27,074 bases of DNA from Bacteroidales bacterium (lineage in GTDB: Bacteria; Bacteroidota; Bacteroidia; Bacteroidales; UBA932), in assembly GCA_024402115.1 (NCBI GenBank), contig JAKSJQ010000028.1, forward strand, positions 1 to 27,074, in the 5' to 3' direction. Both the position numbers and the translations under genes were made by a program. Below are positions 17,949 through 25,196 of this stretch, piece by piece (positions within the stretch are counted from its first letter, which is position 1; each line of letters opens with the position of its first letter). Under the pieces are notes generated by a model, which saw nothing but the letters and a program-made list of their open reading frames with translations, made no database searches and had not been told where the DNA came from.

Positions 17949-19502
17949 TTAGAGAGGGAGGTTGTCATGCTTCTTTGCAGGAGCGTCCTGCTTCTTGCCT
18001 GCGAGCTGCTCGAGGGCGCGGATAACTCTGAAACGGGTGTTTCTAGGCTCGATCACGTCGTCGATGTAGCCCTTCTGGGCTGCCTGGTAAGGGTTGCTGA
18101 AGAGATCCTCGTACTCCTTCTTCTTCTCGTCGAAGATCTGGTCTTTTGTCTGAGGGTCCTTGAGGTCCTTTGCGAAGAGGATGTTGACTGCGCCGTCAGC
18201 TCCCATCACTGCGATGTTTGCAGAAGGCCATGCATAGTTGATGTCGCCTCTGAGCTGCTTGCAGCTCATCACGATGTGTGCACCGCCGTATGACTTGCGG
18301 AGGGTAACGGTAACCTTAGGAACTGTTGCCTCGCCGTATGCGTAGAGGAGCTTTGCACCGTTGGTGATGATTGCACCGTATTCCTGCTGGGTTCCGCAGA
18401 GGAAGCCAGGTACGTCGACGAGTGTGACGATAGGAATGTTGAATGCGTCGCAGAAGCGTACGAATCTTGAAGCCTTGCGTGAAGCGTTCACATCGAGGAC
18501 ACCTGCAAGCACATTAGGCTGGTTTGCAACGATGCCGACGCTGCGGCCGTTCATGTGTGCGAAGCCGACGATGATGTTCTTTGCGTAGTCCTTGTGAACC
18601 TCGAAGAACTTTGCGTCATCCACGATGCTGTTGATGACGTAGTACATGTCGTATGCCTTGTTAGGGTTGTCAGGGATGATCTCGTTGAGAGCATCGTCAA
18701 CTCTGCTGACCGGGTCGTTTGTAGGAACTGCAGGTGCAGTCTCCATGTTGTTCTGAGGGAGGTAGCTGAGGAGCTCCTTGATTGTCTGGATGCCCTCCTG
18801 CTCGTTCTCTGCTGCGAAATGTGCCACGCCGCTCTTTGTCGCGTGTACGCTTGCGCCGCCGAGATCCTCCTGTGAAACCTCTTCACCGGTAACGCTCTTC
18901 ACTACTGCAGGGCCTGTGAGGAACATGTATGATGTGTTCTTGACCATGAGGGTGAAGTCGGTGAGTGCTGGGGAGTATACCGCACCGCCTGCGCAAGGTC
19001 CGAAGATACCTGAGATCTGGGGAACCACGCCTGAAGCGAGGATGTTTCTCTCGAAGATGTCACCGAAGCCTGCGAGGGAGTCGATGCCTTCCTGGATTCT
19101 TGCTCCGCCTGAATCGTTGAGGCCGATGCAAGGTGCGCCGTTGCGTACTGCCATATCCATGACCTTGCAGATCTTCTCAGACATTGTCTTTGAAAGCGAA
19201 CCGCCTGAAACTGTGAAATCCTGTGCGTAGACATAGACGAGTCTGCCGCCGATTGTGCCGCATCCGGTAACTACACCGTCACCGTCGATGTGCTGCTGAT
19301 CCATGCCGAAGTTTGTGCAGCGATGCTGTACGAACATGTCGAACTCTTCGAAAGAGCCCTCGTCGAGAAGCATGGCAATGCGTTCTCTGGCTGTGAATTT
19401 GCCTTTCTCATGCTGAGCCGCAATTTTCTTTTCACCGCCACCAAGTTTAGCCTTTGCCCTACGCTCGACAAGCTTGGCAATGTTGTCCTGTTGTATGCTC
19501 AT
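17949..19502 (-). CDS. mmdA: Methylmalonyl-CoA decarboxylase alpha subunit (acyl-CoA carboxyltransferase)
   Basis: The 517-residue cytoplasmic carboxyltransferase moves the carboxyl group of methylmalonyl-CoA to biotin, giving propionyl-CoA. Two crotonase-type halves are visible. The N-terminal half has [23 protein letters not shown] and the oxyanion loop [17 protein letters not shown]. The C-terminal half has [16 protein letters not shown] and the second oxyanion loop [15 protein letters not shown]. Length and motifs equally fit a propionyl-CoA carboxylase beta subunit; the beta (Na+ pump), gamma-like and biotin-carrier genes downstream, and the lack of a biotin carboxylase gene, favour the decarboxylase. 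It is the first gene of the set and has a promoter box about 44 bp upstream. Methylmalonyl-CoA epimerase, often its upstream neighbour in Bacteroides, is replaced here by divergent purU. Confidence 0.92.
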   Translation of the reverse strand: MSIQQDNIAKLVERRAKAKLGGGEKKIAAQHEKGKFTARERIAMLLDEGSFEEFDMFVQHRCTNFGMDQQHIDGDGVVTGCGTIGGRLVYVYAQDFTVSGGSLSKTMSEKICKVMDMAVRNGAPCIGLNDSGGARIQEGIDSLAGFGDIFERNILASGVVPQISGIFGPCAGGAVYSPALTDFTLMVKNTSYMFLTGPAVVKSVTGEEVSQEDLGGASVHATKSGVAHFAAENEQEGIQTIKELLSYLPQNNMETAPAVPTNDPVSRVDDALNEIIPDNPNKAYDMYYVINSIVDDAKFFEVHKDYAKNIIVGFAHMNGRSVGIVANQPNVLAGVLDVNASRKASRFVRFCDAFNIPIVTLVDVPGFLCGTQQEYGAIITNGAKLLYAYGEATVPKVTVTLRKSYGGAHIVMSCKQLRGDINYAWPSANIAVMGADGAVNILFAKDLKDPQTKDQIFDEKKKEYEDLFSNPYQAAQKGYIDDVIEPRNTRFRVIRALEQLAGKKQDAPAKKHDNLPL

Positions 19503-19545
19503 ATTTTATATACTTGATTTGATTTTTCAAATTTTTCCTATCATA

Positions 19546-19553
19546 CAAAATTA
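19546..19553 (-). promoter_or_regulatory. -7 box for the mmdA operon
   Basis: On the minus strand this reads TAATTTTG, a full TAnnTTTG match, 44 bp upstream of the mmdA start. It is the promoter candidate for the whole decarboxylase set. The surrounding 60 bp are very AT-rich, as expected in a promoter, but no exact TTTG -33 box is seen. Confidence 0.5.
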
Positions 19554-19638
19554 CTAATTAAATGCGAATAAAAAAAGCGAAAGACGGCTAATGTTACCGA
19601 TTGAAAAATGTAAAGTCGCATTTTGGGAAAATATGTGT

Positions 19639-19646
19639 TACATTTG
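19639..19646 (+). promoter_or_regulatory. -7 box for purU
   Basis: The sequence TACATTTG is a full TAnnTTTG match and lies 33 bp upstream of the purU ATG, giving a leader of about 26 nt. It is divergent from the mmdA promoter with about 85 bp between the boxes, so the two operons could share regulation. Confidence 0.5.
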
Positions 19647-19678
19647 CATAAACGAACAAACGACAAAACAGTTCCAAG

Positions 19679-20536
19679 ATGGGTACAACAGCAAAACTTC
19701 TCCTGCATTGTCCTGACAGGCAGGGAATTGTGACCGAAATCACAAACTTCATCACTGTCAACAACGGCAACATCGTATATACTGACCAGTATGTGGACAG
19801 GATCGACAATATCCTGTTCATGAGACTTGAGTGGGAACTTGAGGGATTCACCATCCCTCGTGACCAGATCAAGGACTATTTCCGCACCATCTTCGCCAAG
19901 AAGTTCGACATGGAGTTCGGAATCTATTTCAGCGATGTGAAGCCACGAATGGCACTTTTCGTAAGCAAGCAGAACCACTGCCTCTTCGATATCCTCGCGC
20001 GCTATACCGCCGGTGAGTGGGATGTGGAGATTCCTTGCATCGTCAGCAACCATGAGGACCTCCGTCCGGTGGCTGAGAGGTTCGGCATACCTTACTACTA
20101 TTTCCCTCTGAACAAGAACAACAGGGCTGAACTCGAGAAGGAGGAGATGGCTCTCCTCGAGAAGGAAGGCATCAACTTCATCGTCCTCGCCAAGTACATG
20201 CAGATCATCTCCGGCGACATGATCGCAAAGTATCCTCACAACATCATCAACATCCACCACTCCTTCCTTCCTGCCTTCATCGGTGCAAAGCCTTATCACC
20301 AGGCGTTCGAAAGGGGAGTGAAGATCATCGGCGCTACCAGCCACTATGTTACCGAAGACCTCGACGCCGGTCCGATCATCGAGCAGGATGTGATCCGCAT
20401 CACCCACAAGGATACTCCTGAGACCCTCGTCTACAAGGGCAAGGATCTCGAAAAGATCGTTCTCAGCCGCGCCATCCTCAAGCACGTTGAACGCAAGATT
20501 CTCACCTACAAGAACAAGACAGTCATTTTCGCATAG
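19679..20536 (+). CDS. purU: Formyltetrahydrofolate deformylase
   Basis: PurU hydrolyses 10-formyl-THF to formate and THF in the cytoplasm, balancing the folate pools used for purines and methionine. The 285-residue protein has an N-terminal ACT domain (about 5-85, starting LLLHCPDRQGIVTEITNFI) and a C-terminal formyl-transferase/hydrolase domain. The catalytic triad of the family is visible: Asn191 and His193 in INIHHSFLPAF, and Asp229 in DLDAGPIIEQD. GAKPYHQAFERGVKIIGATSHYVT is fully conserved in type. Length is normal. It is transcribed alone, divergent from mmdA and convergent with yebC, followed by a hairpin-rich noncoding region. Confidence 0.95.
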   Translation: MGTTAKLLLHCPDRQGIVTEITNFITVNNGNIVYTDQYVDRIDNILFMRLEWELEGFTIPRDQIKDYFRTIFAKKFDMEFGIYFSDVKPRMALFVSKQNHCLFDILARYTAGEWDVEIPCIVSNHEDLRPVAERFGIPYYYFPLNKNNRAELEKEEMALLEKEGINFIVLAKYMQIISGDMIAKYPHNIINIHHSFLPAFIGAKPYHQAFERGVKIIGATSHYVTEDLDAGPIIEQDVIRITHKDTPETLVYKGKDLEKIVLSRAILKHVERKILTYKNKTVIFA

Positions 20537-20929
20537 CACTTCGCATAGCTTTTGCAGCTTAGTAATATAGACAATCCCTGTGAGAACGGGCTCCTGAAAA
20601 ATGTCGCCCTAACCTCACAGGGATTCTCTGTATCCTGTCACCAGCAACCCGCTGTCGCCTGCAACGCGACATTCGGAAGCCACACTGATGTGGCTCCTGT
20701 AGCCTGTGTTGGCGATCACGGTGGCCTCCGCGACAAAATCGGCGCAGAGGCCACAGCAAACCCCATCCTGTGCAACGTATGGCATAATGCTGTGGCCTCC
20801 GAATTTTGGGTTGAAGTATATGTGGTCTTGGGTTGAAGTATATGTGGTCCGGAAGCAAATAGAAAGCCGGCCAGGGAACTGGTCGGCTTCATGGATTGTC
20901 ACAAGAAAGCTGCTGATCGGCAGGCACAC
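20537..20929. repeat. Hairpin-rich noncoding region with nested inverted and tandem repeats
   Basis: No convincing gene lies in this stretch between the convergent 3' ends of purU and yebC. It contains several inverted repeats: perfect 12-bp arms AATCCCTGTGAG / CTCACAGGGATT (20573-20584, 20614-20625), AGCCACA-CTGA-TGTGGCT (20678-20695), and perfect 12-bp arms GAGGCCACAGCA / TGCTGTGGCCTC (20747-20758, 20788-20799). An extra GTGGCCTC at 20721-20728 could pair with the same GAGGCCAC, so two hairpins are mutually exclusive. A hairpin at 20864-20889 has an 11-bp stem with one G-T pair and a GGAA loop. The density of stems suggests a structured RNA or an intergenic repeat element; neither is proven. 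Confidence 0.6.
20806..20849. repeat. Perfect 22-bp tandem duplication
   Basis: Two identical 22-bp units (20806-20827 and 20828-20849), each beginning TTGGGTTGAAG and ending GTATATGTGGTC, lie head to tail in the purU-yebC intergenic region. The absence of any mismatch points to a recent duplication or active length variation. Confidence 0.9.
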
Positions 20930-20962
20930 AAAAAAAGCCAGTCGACTGACTGGCTTTTTTTT
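20930..20962 (-). terminator. Bidirectional terminator at the end of yebC
   Basis: Arms with core AGCCAGTC / GACTGGCT (14 bp including the flanking A/T run) enclose a GACT loop, with an A-run on the left and a T-run on the right. It therefore works on either strand, ending yebC on the minus strand and any purU read-through on the plus strand. The yebC stop codon lies in the T-run. Confidence 0.9.
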
Positions 20963-21713
20963 ATTCTGGCTTCATTGTGGTGTAGACGTTGGTGACATCC
21001 TCGTCATCCTCGAGAAGACCGGTGAGCTTGTCGAGAGTAGCTCTCTGCTCTGGGGTAACCTCCTTGAGGTCAACGTTAGGAATTCTTTCGAAACCACCGG
21101 AGATCATCTCATAGCCATTCTCCTCGATGTACTTCTGGAGCTGACCGTAAGCGGTGTAGTCACCGTAGATGTTGATCTCGACAGAAACGTTCTCGTCCTC
21201 ATCCTCGACTTCCTGCTTGAATACCTCCTCAGCACCGTAGTCGATAAGCTCAAGCTCGAGCTCCTCGATGTCGACAGGCTTTGCAGGATCCTCCTTGAGA
21301 CGGAATACGCACTTGTGGTCGAACATGAAACTTACGCTACCTGAAGTACCGAGAGAACCGCCGCACTTTGTGAAGTAGCTGCGGACATTGGCAACGGTAC
21401 GGGTGTTGTTGTCGGTAGCAGTCTCCACGAGGTAAGCGATACCGTGAGGACCGTAGCCCTCGAATACAACCTCCTTGAAATCACCGACAGACTTGTCGGT
21501 AGCCTTCTTGATTGCTCTCTCGATATTCTCCTTAGGCATCTGCTCTGAACGAGCCTCTGCCATGAGGGCGCGGAGACGTGGGTTACCTGTAACATCAGGA
21601 CCGCCTGCCTTTACCGCAATAGTGATTTCCTTTCCGAGTTTTGTGAAGACACGAGCCATGTGGCCCCATCTCTTCATCTTTCTTTCCTTTCTGAACTCAA
21701 ATGCTCTTCCCAT
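20961..21713 (-). CDS. YebC/PmpR/TACO1 family protein
   Basis: This 250-residue cytoplasmic protein belongs to the YebC/TACO1 family, long annotated as transcriptional regulators and more recently, for some members, linked to translation of difficult (proline-rich) sequences. Diagnostic segments are the start MGRAFEFRKERKMKRW, the AVKAGGPDVTGNPRLRAL block, MPKENIERAIKKA, and YGPHGIAYLVETATDNNTRT near the middle domain. Length is normal for the family. The C-terminus is acidic (LLEDDEDVTNVYT), as usual. It lies 21 bp after the TPR gene and is probably co-transcribed with it. DNA-binding or ribosome-binding specificity cannot be read from the sequence. Confidence 0.94.
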   Translation of the reverse strand: MGRAFEFRKERKMKRWGHMARVFTKLGKEITIAVKAGGPDVTGNPRLRALMAEARSEQMPKENIERAIKKATDKSVGDFKEVVFEGYGPHGIAYLVETATDNNTRTVANVRSYFTKCGGSLGTSGSVSFMFDHKCVFRLKEDPAKPVDIEELELELIDYGAEEVFKQEVEDEDENVSVEINIYGDYTAYGQLQKYIEENGYEMISGGFERIPNVDLKEVTPEQRATLDKLTGLLEDDEDVTNVYTTMKPE

Positions 21714-21734
21714 GACTTTTACTTCTTTGAGATA

Positions 21735-22418
21735 TTACTGAGCTGACTCGATTCTTGAGATGTACTTGTCGATATCGTATCCTTCGATTGAAGAAGCATA
21801 CTTGTCCTTGATCTGCTTGTAATAGTCGAGAGCCTTTGAAGCCTGGCCCATCTCCTCGCAGACCACACCAGCCTTGAGGAGGTATGAAGCAGCGAAGATG
21901 TTGTCAGCCTTTGCAGCAGCCTTTGCATAGCAGTCGAGAGCTGAAGAATACTTCTCGAGACCTACGTAAGCATCACCGAGGCAGCTGAGAGCCTTGGCAG
22001 CGAGAATCTCGTCCTTGCCATTGTATTTCTTGAGGTAGTTCACAGCATCCTCGTAGTTGCCGAGGTTGAGAGCGCTGACGCCTGCGTACATGTAAACGTC
22101 CTTGCCAGCCTTTGCGCCGTACTCCTTCACGATCTCAGCGAAACCGAGAGCGTTGCCGTCGCCGTTGAGAGCTGTCTCGAAATCACCTGCAGCGAAAGAA
22201 TTCTCAGCTGGGAACATCTGCTCCTGAGCCTCTGCGATCTTTGGCTGTGCGTAGAATTTCTGGAAAGCGAGGACTGCGAGTCCGATCACGACGATAGCTG
22301 CGAGAGTTCCCCAGATTGTCTTCTTGTTTTCGTTGAAGAATGTCTCAACGGCTGAAACACTCTGCTCAACCTTCTCCTGATTGAGGATCTCCTGTTCTTT
22401 AAGGTCTTTGTTAGCCAT
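21735..22418 (-). CDS. Membrane-anchored tetratricopeptide repeat protein
   Basis: This 227-residue protein has a cytoplasmic N-terminus rich in Glu/Gln (1-34), one hydrophobic helix (about 36-54, GTLAAIVVIGLAVLAF) and a C-terminal TPR region (about 75-220). TPR helix pairs are visible at MYAGVSALNLGNYEDAVNYL, ALSCLGDAYVGLEKYSSALD and YLLKAGVVCEEMGQASKALD. Its layout resembles YfgM, a SecYEG-associated periplasmic TPR protein, but no closer link can be shown. From memory, similar proteins sit beside recF in many Bacteroidetes, as here. A well-formed promoter lies 60 bp upstream. The TPR region would face the periplasm if the positive-inside rule holds. Confidence 0.87.
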   Translation of the reverse strand: MANKDLKEQEILNQEKVEQSVSAVETFFNENKKTIWGTLAAIVVIGLAVLAFQKFYAQPKIAEAQEQMFPAENSFAAGDFETALNGDGNALGFAEIVKEYGAKAGKDVYMYAGVSALNLGNYEDAVNYLKKYNGKDEILAAKALSCLGDAYVGLEKYSSALDCYAKAAAKADNIFAASYLLKAGVVCEEMGQASKALDYYKQIKDKYASSIEGYDIDKYISRIESAQ

Positions 22419-22477
22419 AATATTTATTGTTTTTATTTTATCAGATTGATATTTTGACAGTTTTCACGTCAAGAATG

Positions 22478-22508
22478 CAAATTTATACATTTTTGCAGAA
22501 TCTTCAAA
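22478..22508 (-). promoter_or_regulatory. Bacteroidetes promoter for the TPR-yebC unit (-33 and -7)
   Basis: On the minus strand a TTTG (22505-22508) is followed after exactly 19 bp by TAAATTTG (22478-22485). This is a full match to the TTTG...TAnnTTTG promoter of Bacteroidetes. The predicted leader is about 50 nt. Confidence 0.68.
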
Positions 22509-22530
22509 TTATCTGACTCGCTTTTTCAGA

Positions 22531-22561
22531 TTGGATTTAAGTACTTTTCACATTATATTTG
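22531..22561 (+). promoter_or_regulatory. Promoter for the recF-DUF721-pdxB unit
   Basis: TATATTTG (22554-22561) is a full -7 match, with TTGG at 22531-22534 about 19 bp upstream as a -33 candidate. The -7 box ends only 10 bp before the recF ATG, so the leader would be only a few nucleotides long, leaving little room for a normal ribosome-binding site. Confidence 0.5.
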
Positions 22562-22571
22562 TAGGTATACT

Positions 22572-23726
22572 ATGGCTATACTTGACAGAATAGTAGTACA
22601 GGATTTCAGGAACATCTCTCTGGCGGAACTGCGGTTTTCGCCAAAGGTGAACTGCATCTCCGGCAACAACGGCGAAGGCAAGACAAACCTGATGGACGCG
22701 ATATGGTACCTGTCGATGACGAAGAGCGCATTCTCGTCGTCCGACAGGTTCAATTTCCGCCACGGGAGGGACTCCTTCTCGATTGCCGGAACGTATGTCA
22801 TGGACAATGGTACCTGCTCGAAGTTTGCGATCTCCGTCTCGGACGGCGGGGAGAAGAAGCTCCGCCGGGATGACAAGCCGTACGGAAAGATATCCGAGCA
22901 CATCGGAATCCTTCCGATAGTGATGGTATCGCCCTCCGACACGGCCCTTGTGAGCGAATCCGGCGAGGAACGCAGGAAATTCCTGAACGCGGTGCTTTCC
23001 CAGATGGACAGGAAATACCTGTCGGATGTGCAGCAGTACAACCGCCTCCTGCTCCAGAGGAACCGTGAGCTCAAGAGCCACCGTCCGGACATCGATCTCC
23101 TCAAGATATTCGACGCAAGGATGTCGGCCTACGCCGGCGCGATCCACGAAGCCCGCGCCCGCTTCACCGCCGATCTCAACCCTGTCGTCAGCAGATACTA
23201 CGAACTCATCTCCGGTGGCCGCGAAGAAGTCTCTATCAGATACAGCTCCGACCTCGACAGGGGAGACCTCGAAAGCCTTCTCGCAGCATCCCGGGAGAAG
23301 GACCTCGTGATGAAATTCACCACCGTGGGCGTCCAGAGAGACGATCTCTCGTTCATGATGGGTGACCACCCGATCCGCAAATGCGGCTCCCAGGGCCAGC
23401 AGAAATCCTTCCTCGTCGCGCTCAAGTTCGCCCAGTATGAACTGATGAAGGAAGGCTACGGATTCCCTCCTATCCTTCTTCTGGACGATGTCTTCGACAA
23501 GCTCGACATGGGCAGGATCTCGAACCTTCTCGCGATGGTCGCAGGCCAGGACTTCGGCCAGATTTTCATCACCGACAGCAACAAGGTCCGCCTCTCCGGA
23601 ATCGTCGACGGCATCACCATGGACCGCGCATACTTCGACACCGTCGCCGGCAGCTTCACACCTATCGGCACGGACGGCACCCTCAATACGGACACCACCC
23701 TCAGCACGGACGCCGGAGACAGGTAA
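22572..23726 (+). CDS. recF: DNA replication and repair protein RecF
   Basis: RecF is an SMC-like ATPase that, with RecO and RecR, loads RecA at single-strand gaps. The 384-residue protein has the Walker A GNNGEGKT at 31-38, the ABC signature GSQGQQKS at 272-279, and Walker B ILLLDDVFDKLD from residue 301. A D-loop and IFITDSN (331-337) follow. The coiled-coil arm is short, as usual for RecF. Residues 366-383 form an odd Thr/Asp-rich tail of three six-residue repeats (GTDGTL, NTDTTL, STDAGD) beyond the normal end of the family. The first 22-bp unit of a tandem repeat array begins in its last codons. The gene is divergent from the TPR protein and heads a three- to four-gene unit. Confidence 0.95.
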   Translation: MAILDRIVVQDFRNISLAELRFSPKVNCISGNNGEGKTNLMDAIWYLSMTKSAFSSSDRFNFRHGRDSFSIAGTYVMDNGTCSKFAISVSDGGEKKLRRDDKPYGKISEHIGILPIVMVSPSDTALVSESGEERRKFLNAVLSQMDRKYLSDVQQYNRLLLQRNRELKSHRPDIDLLKIFDARMSAYAGAIHEARARFTADLNPVVSRYYELISGGREEVSIRYSSDLDRGDLESLLAASREKDLVMKFTTVGVQRDDLSFMMGDHPIRKCGSQGQQKSFLVALKFAQYELMKEGYGFPPILLLDDVFDKLDMGRISNLLAMVAGQDFGQIFITDSNKVRLSGIVDGITMDRAYFDTVAGSFTPIGTDGTLNTDTTLSTDAGDR

Positions 23727-23784
23727 CATGGACAGAAACGACAGGTAGCCTAGACAGAAACGACAGGTAGCACAGACCTGAAAC
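23719..23784 (-). repeat. Three 22-bp tandem repeats overlapping the recF stop codon
   Basis: Units at 23719-23740, 23741-23762 and 23763-23784 begin ACAGGTA on the plus strand and share GACAGAAACG in the first two. Read on the minus strand the unit is GCTACCTGTCGTTTCTGTC plus three bases. Unit 3 is the most diverged. The recF stop codon lies in unit 1. Confidence 0.85.
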
Positions 23785-23799
23785 AACCAGAATAAGGAA

Positions 23800-24126
23800 A
23801 TGTTCAGACCCTACAAGATCAGGAAAGCCCAGCCGGAAGCGCTGGAGGACGTGATGAAGCTCTTCATCGCGAAGAACGGCCTGACCACCGGGGTCAACTG
23901 CCAGCTGGTCTTCGAGGCATGGGACAAGGTTTCCGGCGCCGCACGCTTCACCCTGCGCAAGTTCTACCGCGACGGCAACCTCTTCGTGACCGTCTCTTCG
24001 TCGGTCGTGCGCAACCAGCTCTACTTCCAGCGGGACACCCTGCTGAAGATGCTCAATGAAGAACTCACCGCCAACCCTCTCTTCAACCCGAAGAAGGGCC
24101 TGGTGAAAAACATAATCCTCAAATGA
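23800..24126 (+). CDS. DUF721 family protein (DciA-like)
   Basis: The 108-residue cytoplasmic protein belongs to DUF721, the family that includes DciA, the ancestral bacterial loader of the DnaB replicative helicase. A KH-like fold pattern is visible: LEDVMKLFIAKNGLTTGV, then AWDKVSGAARFTLRKFYRDG, NLFVTVSSSVVRNQLYFQRDTLLKMLNEEL. The last strand and the basic tail NPKKGLVKNIILK are typical of bacteroidete members. AAGGA lies 4 nt before the ATG. Its stop overlaps the pdxB start by 4 bp (ATGA at 24123-24126). The recF neighbourhood supports a replication or repair role, but helicase loading here is inferred from the family only. Confidence 0.88.
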   Translation: MFRPYKIRKAQPEALEDVMKLFIAKNGLTTGVNCQLVFEAWDKVSGAARFTLRKFYRDGNLFVTVSSSVVRNQLYFQRDTLLKMLNEELTANPLFNPKKGLVKNIILK

Positions 24127-25175
24127 AAATCGTAGCGGACAAGGCAATCCCGTTTCTCGAAGGCGTCTTCGAACCGTATGCCGAGGTCGTGTACAGGGAC
24201 GGCGCATCGTTCACCCGTGAGGACGTCCGCGATGCCGATGCACTGATCACCCGCACCCGCACGGTCTGCGATTCAGCCCTTCTCGAAGGTTCGTCGGTAA
24301 GGATCATCGCTTCGGCCACGATCGGCCTCGACCACGTCGACCAGCCCTGGTGCGCGGCCCACGGAATCGCTGTCAGGAATGCCCCGGGGTGCAATGCCGG
24401 AGGCGTCCTGGAATATGTTGCCGCTGCGGTCTATGGTACCGCCTCCCGCCGCGGGGTGAGCCTCGACGGCCTGACGATAGGAATCGTCGGCGTGGGAAAT
24501 GTGGGAAAGCGCGTGGCCGCGCTTTTCGGGAAACTGGGCTTCAGGGTCCTCCTGAACGATCCGCCGCGCGCTGCGGCCGAGGGAGGGGACGCATTCTGCG
24601 ACCTTGACACCCTGCTCGCCGAATCGGATATCGTGACGATGCATGTGCCGCTGGACGCGGTTACCCGCGGCATGGCCGATGCCTCGTTCTTCTCGAAGAT
24701 GAAGAAGGCGACCGTGTTCGGGAACGGCCCGATGTTCATCAATGCCGCCCGTGGCGAGGTGGTCTGCGAACAGGCCATGCTTTCTGCACTTCCGTTGCTC
24801 GGAGCAGCTGTCCTCGATACCTGGAACCATGAACCCGGAATCTCCCGGGAACTGCTCGGCCGGGTCGATATCGCGACCCCGCATATCGCAGGCTATTCGT
24901 ACCAGGGCAAGCAGAACGGTACTGCAGCTGCCGTAAAGGCTGTGGCGGAGGTTCTCGGTATCCCGCAACTTCTTGATATCTACCCGGAAAACGGCGATCC
25001 GGCCAAGAATCCGGTACATATTTGCATCGATGGAAAGAATCAGGCGGAGATTGCTTCGCTTTTAAGGAATATTTATCCTATATTTAACGATGATTCCCGG
25101 CTCAGGTCGGAACCGGATCGCTTCGAGGAGCTCCGCAAGCACTACGACTACAGGGCGGAGTTTACATATGAATAA
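24123..25175 (+). CDS. pdxB: 4-phosphoerythronate dehydrogenase
   Basis: PdxB oxidises 4-phosphoerythronate in the DXP-dependent branch of pyridoxal-phosphate synthesis. The 350-residue enzyme is a D-2-hydroxyacid dehydrogenase. The Rossmann motif GVGNVG is at 123-128, with the acidic cofactor residue Asp146 at the end of beta-2. Catalytic Arg210 lies in NAARGE, Glu237 in TWNHEP and His254 in TPHIAGYS. The PHIAGYSYQGK and WNHEP signatures and the C-terminal extension after residue 285 separate PdxB from generic phosphoglycerate dehydrogenases. Length is close to bacterial PdxB (about 380) though slightly short. It is coupled to DUF721 by a 4-bp overlap. Other pyridoxal genes are not in the window. 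Confidence 0.92.
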   Translation: MKIVADKAIPFLEGVFEPYAEVVYRDGASFTREDVRDADALITRTRTVCDSALLEGSSVRIIASATIGLDHVDQPWCAAHGIAVRNAPGCNAGGVLEYVAAAVYGTASRRGVSLDGLTIGIVGVGNVGKRVAALFGKLGFRVLLNDPPRAAAEGGDAFCDLDTLLAESDIVTMHVPLDAVTRGMADASFFSKMKKATVFGNGPMFINAARGEVVCEQAMLSALPLLGAAVLDTWNHEPGISRELLGRVDIATPHIAGYSYQGKQNGTAAAVKAVAEVLGIPQLLDIYPENGDPAKNPVHICIDGKNQAEIASLLRNIYPIFNDDSRLRSEPDRFEELRKHYDYRAEFTYE

Positions 25176-25196
25176 CACTAATAATTCAAGATAACT

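Noticed and set aside
20559..20929. Two overlapping minus-strand frames of about 100 codons in the purU-yebC gap
   Set aside because: They overlap each other in different frames, run through the inverted and tandem repeats, and lack a ribosome site or known domain. The DNA is better explained as structured noncoding sequence, though a repeat-encoded peptide cannot be excluded.
22548..23786. A 412-codon minus-strand frame opposite recF
   Set aside because: recF has all ATPase motifs; the opposite frame is a codon-bias shadow.
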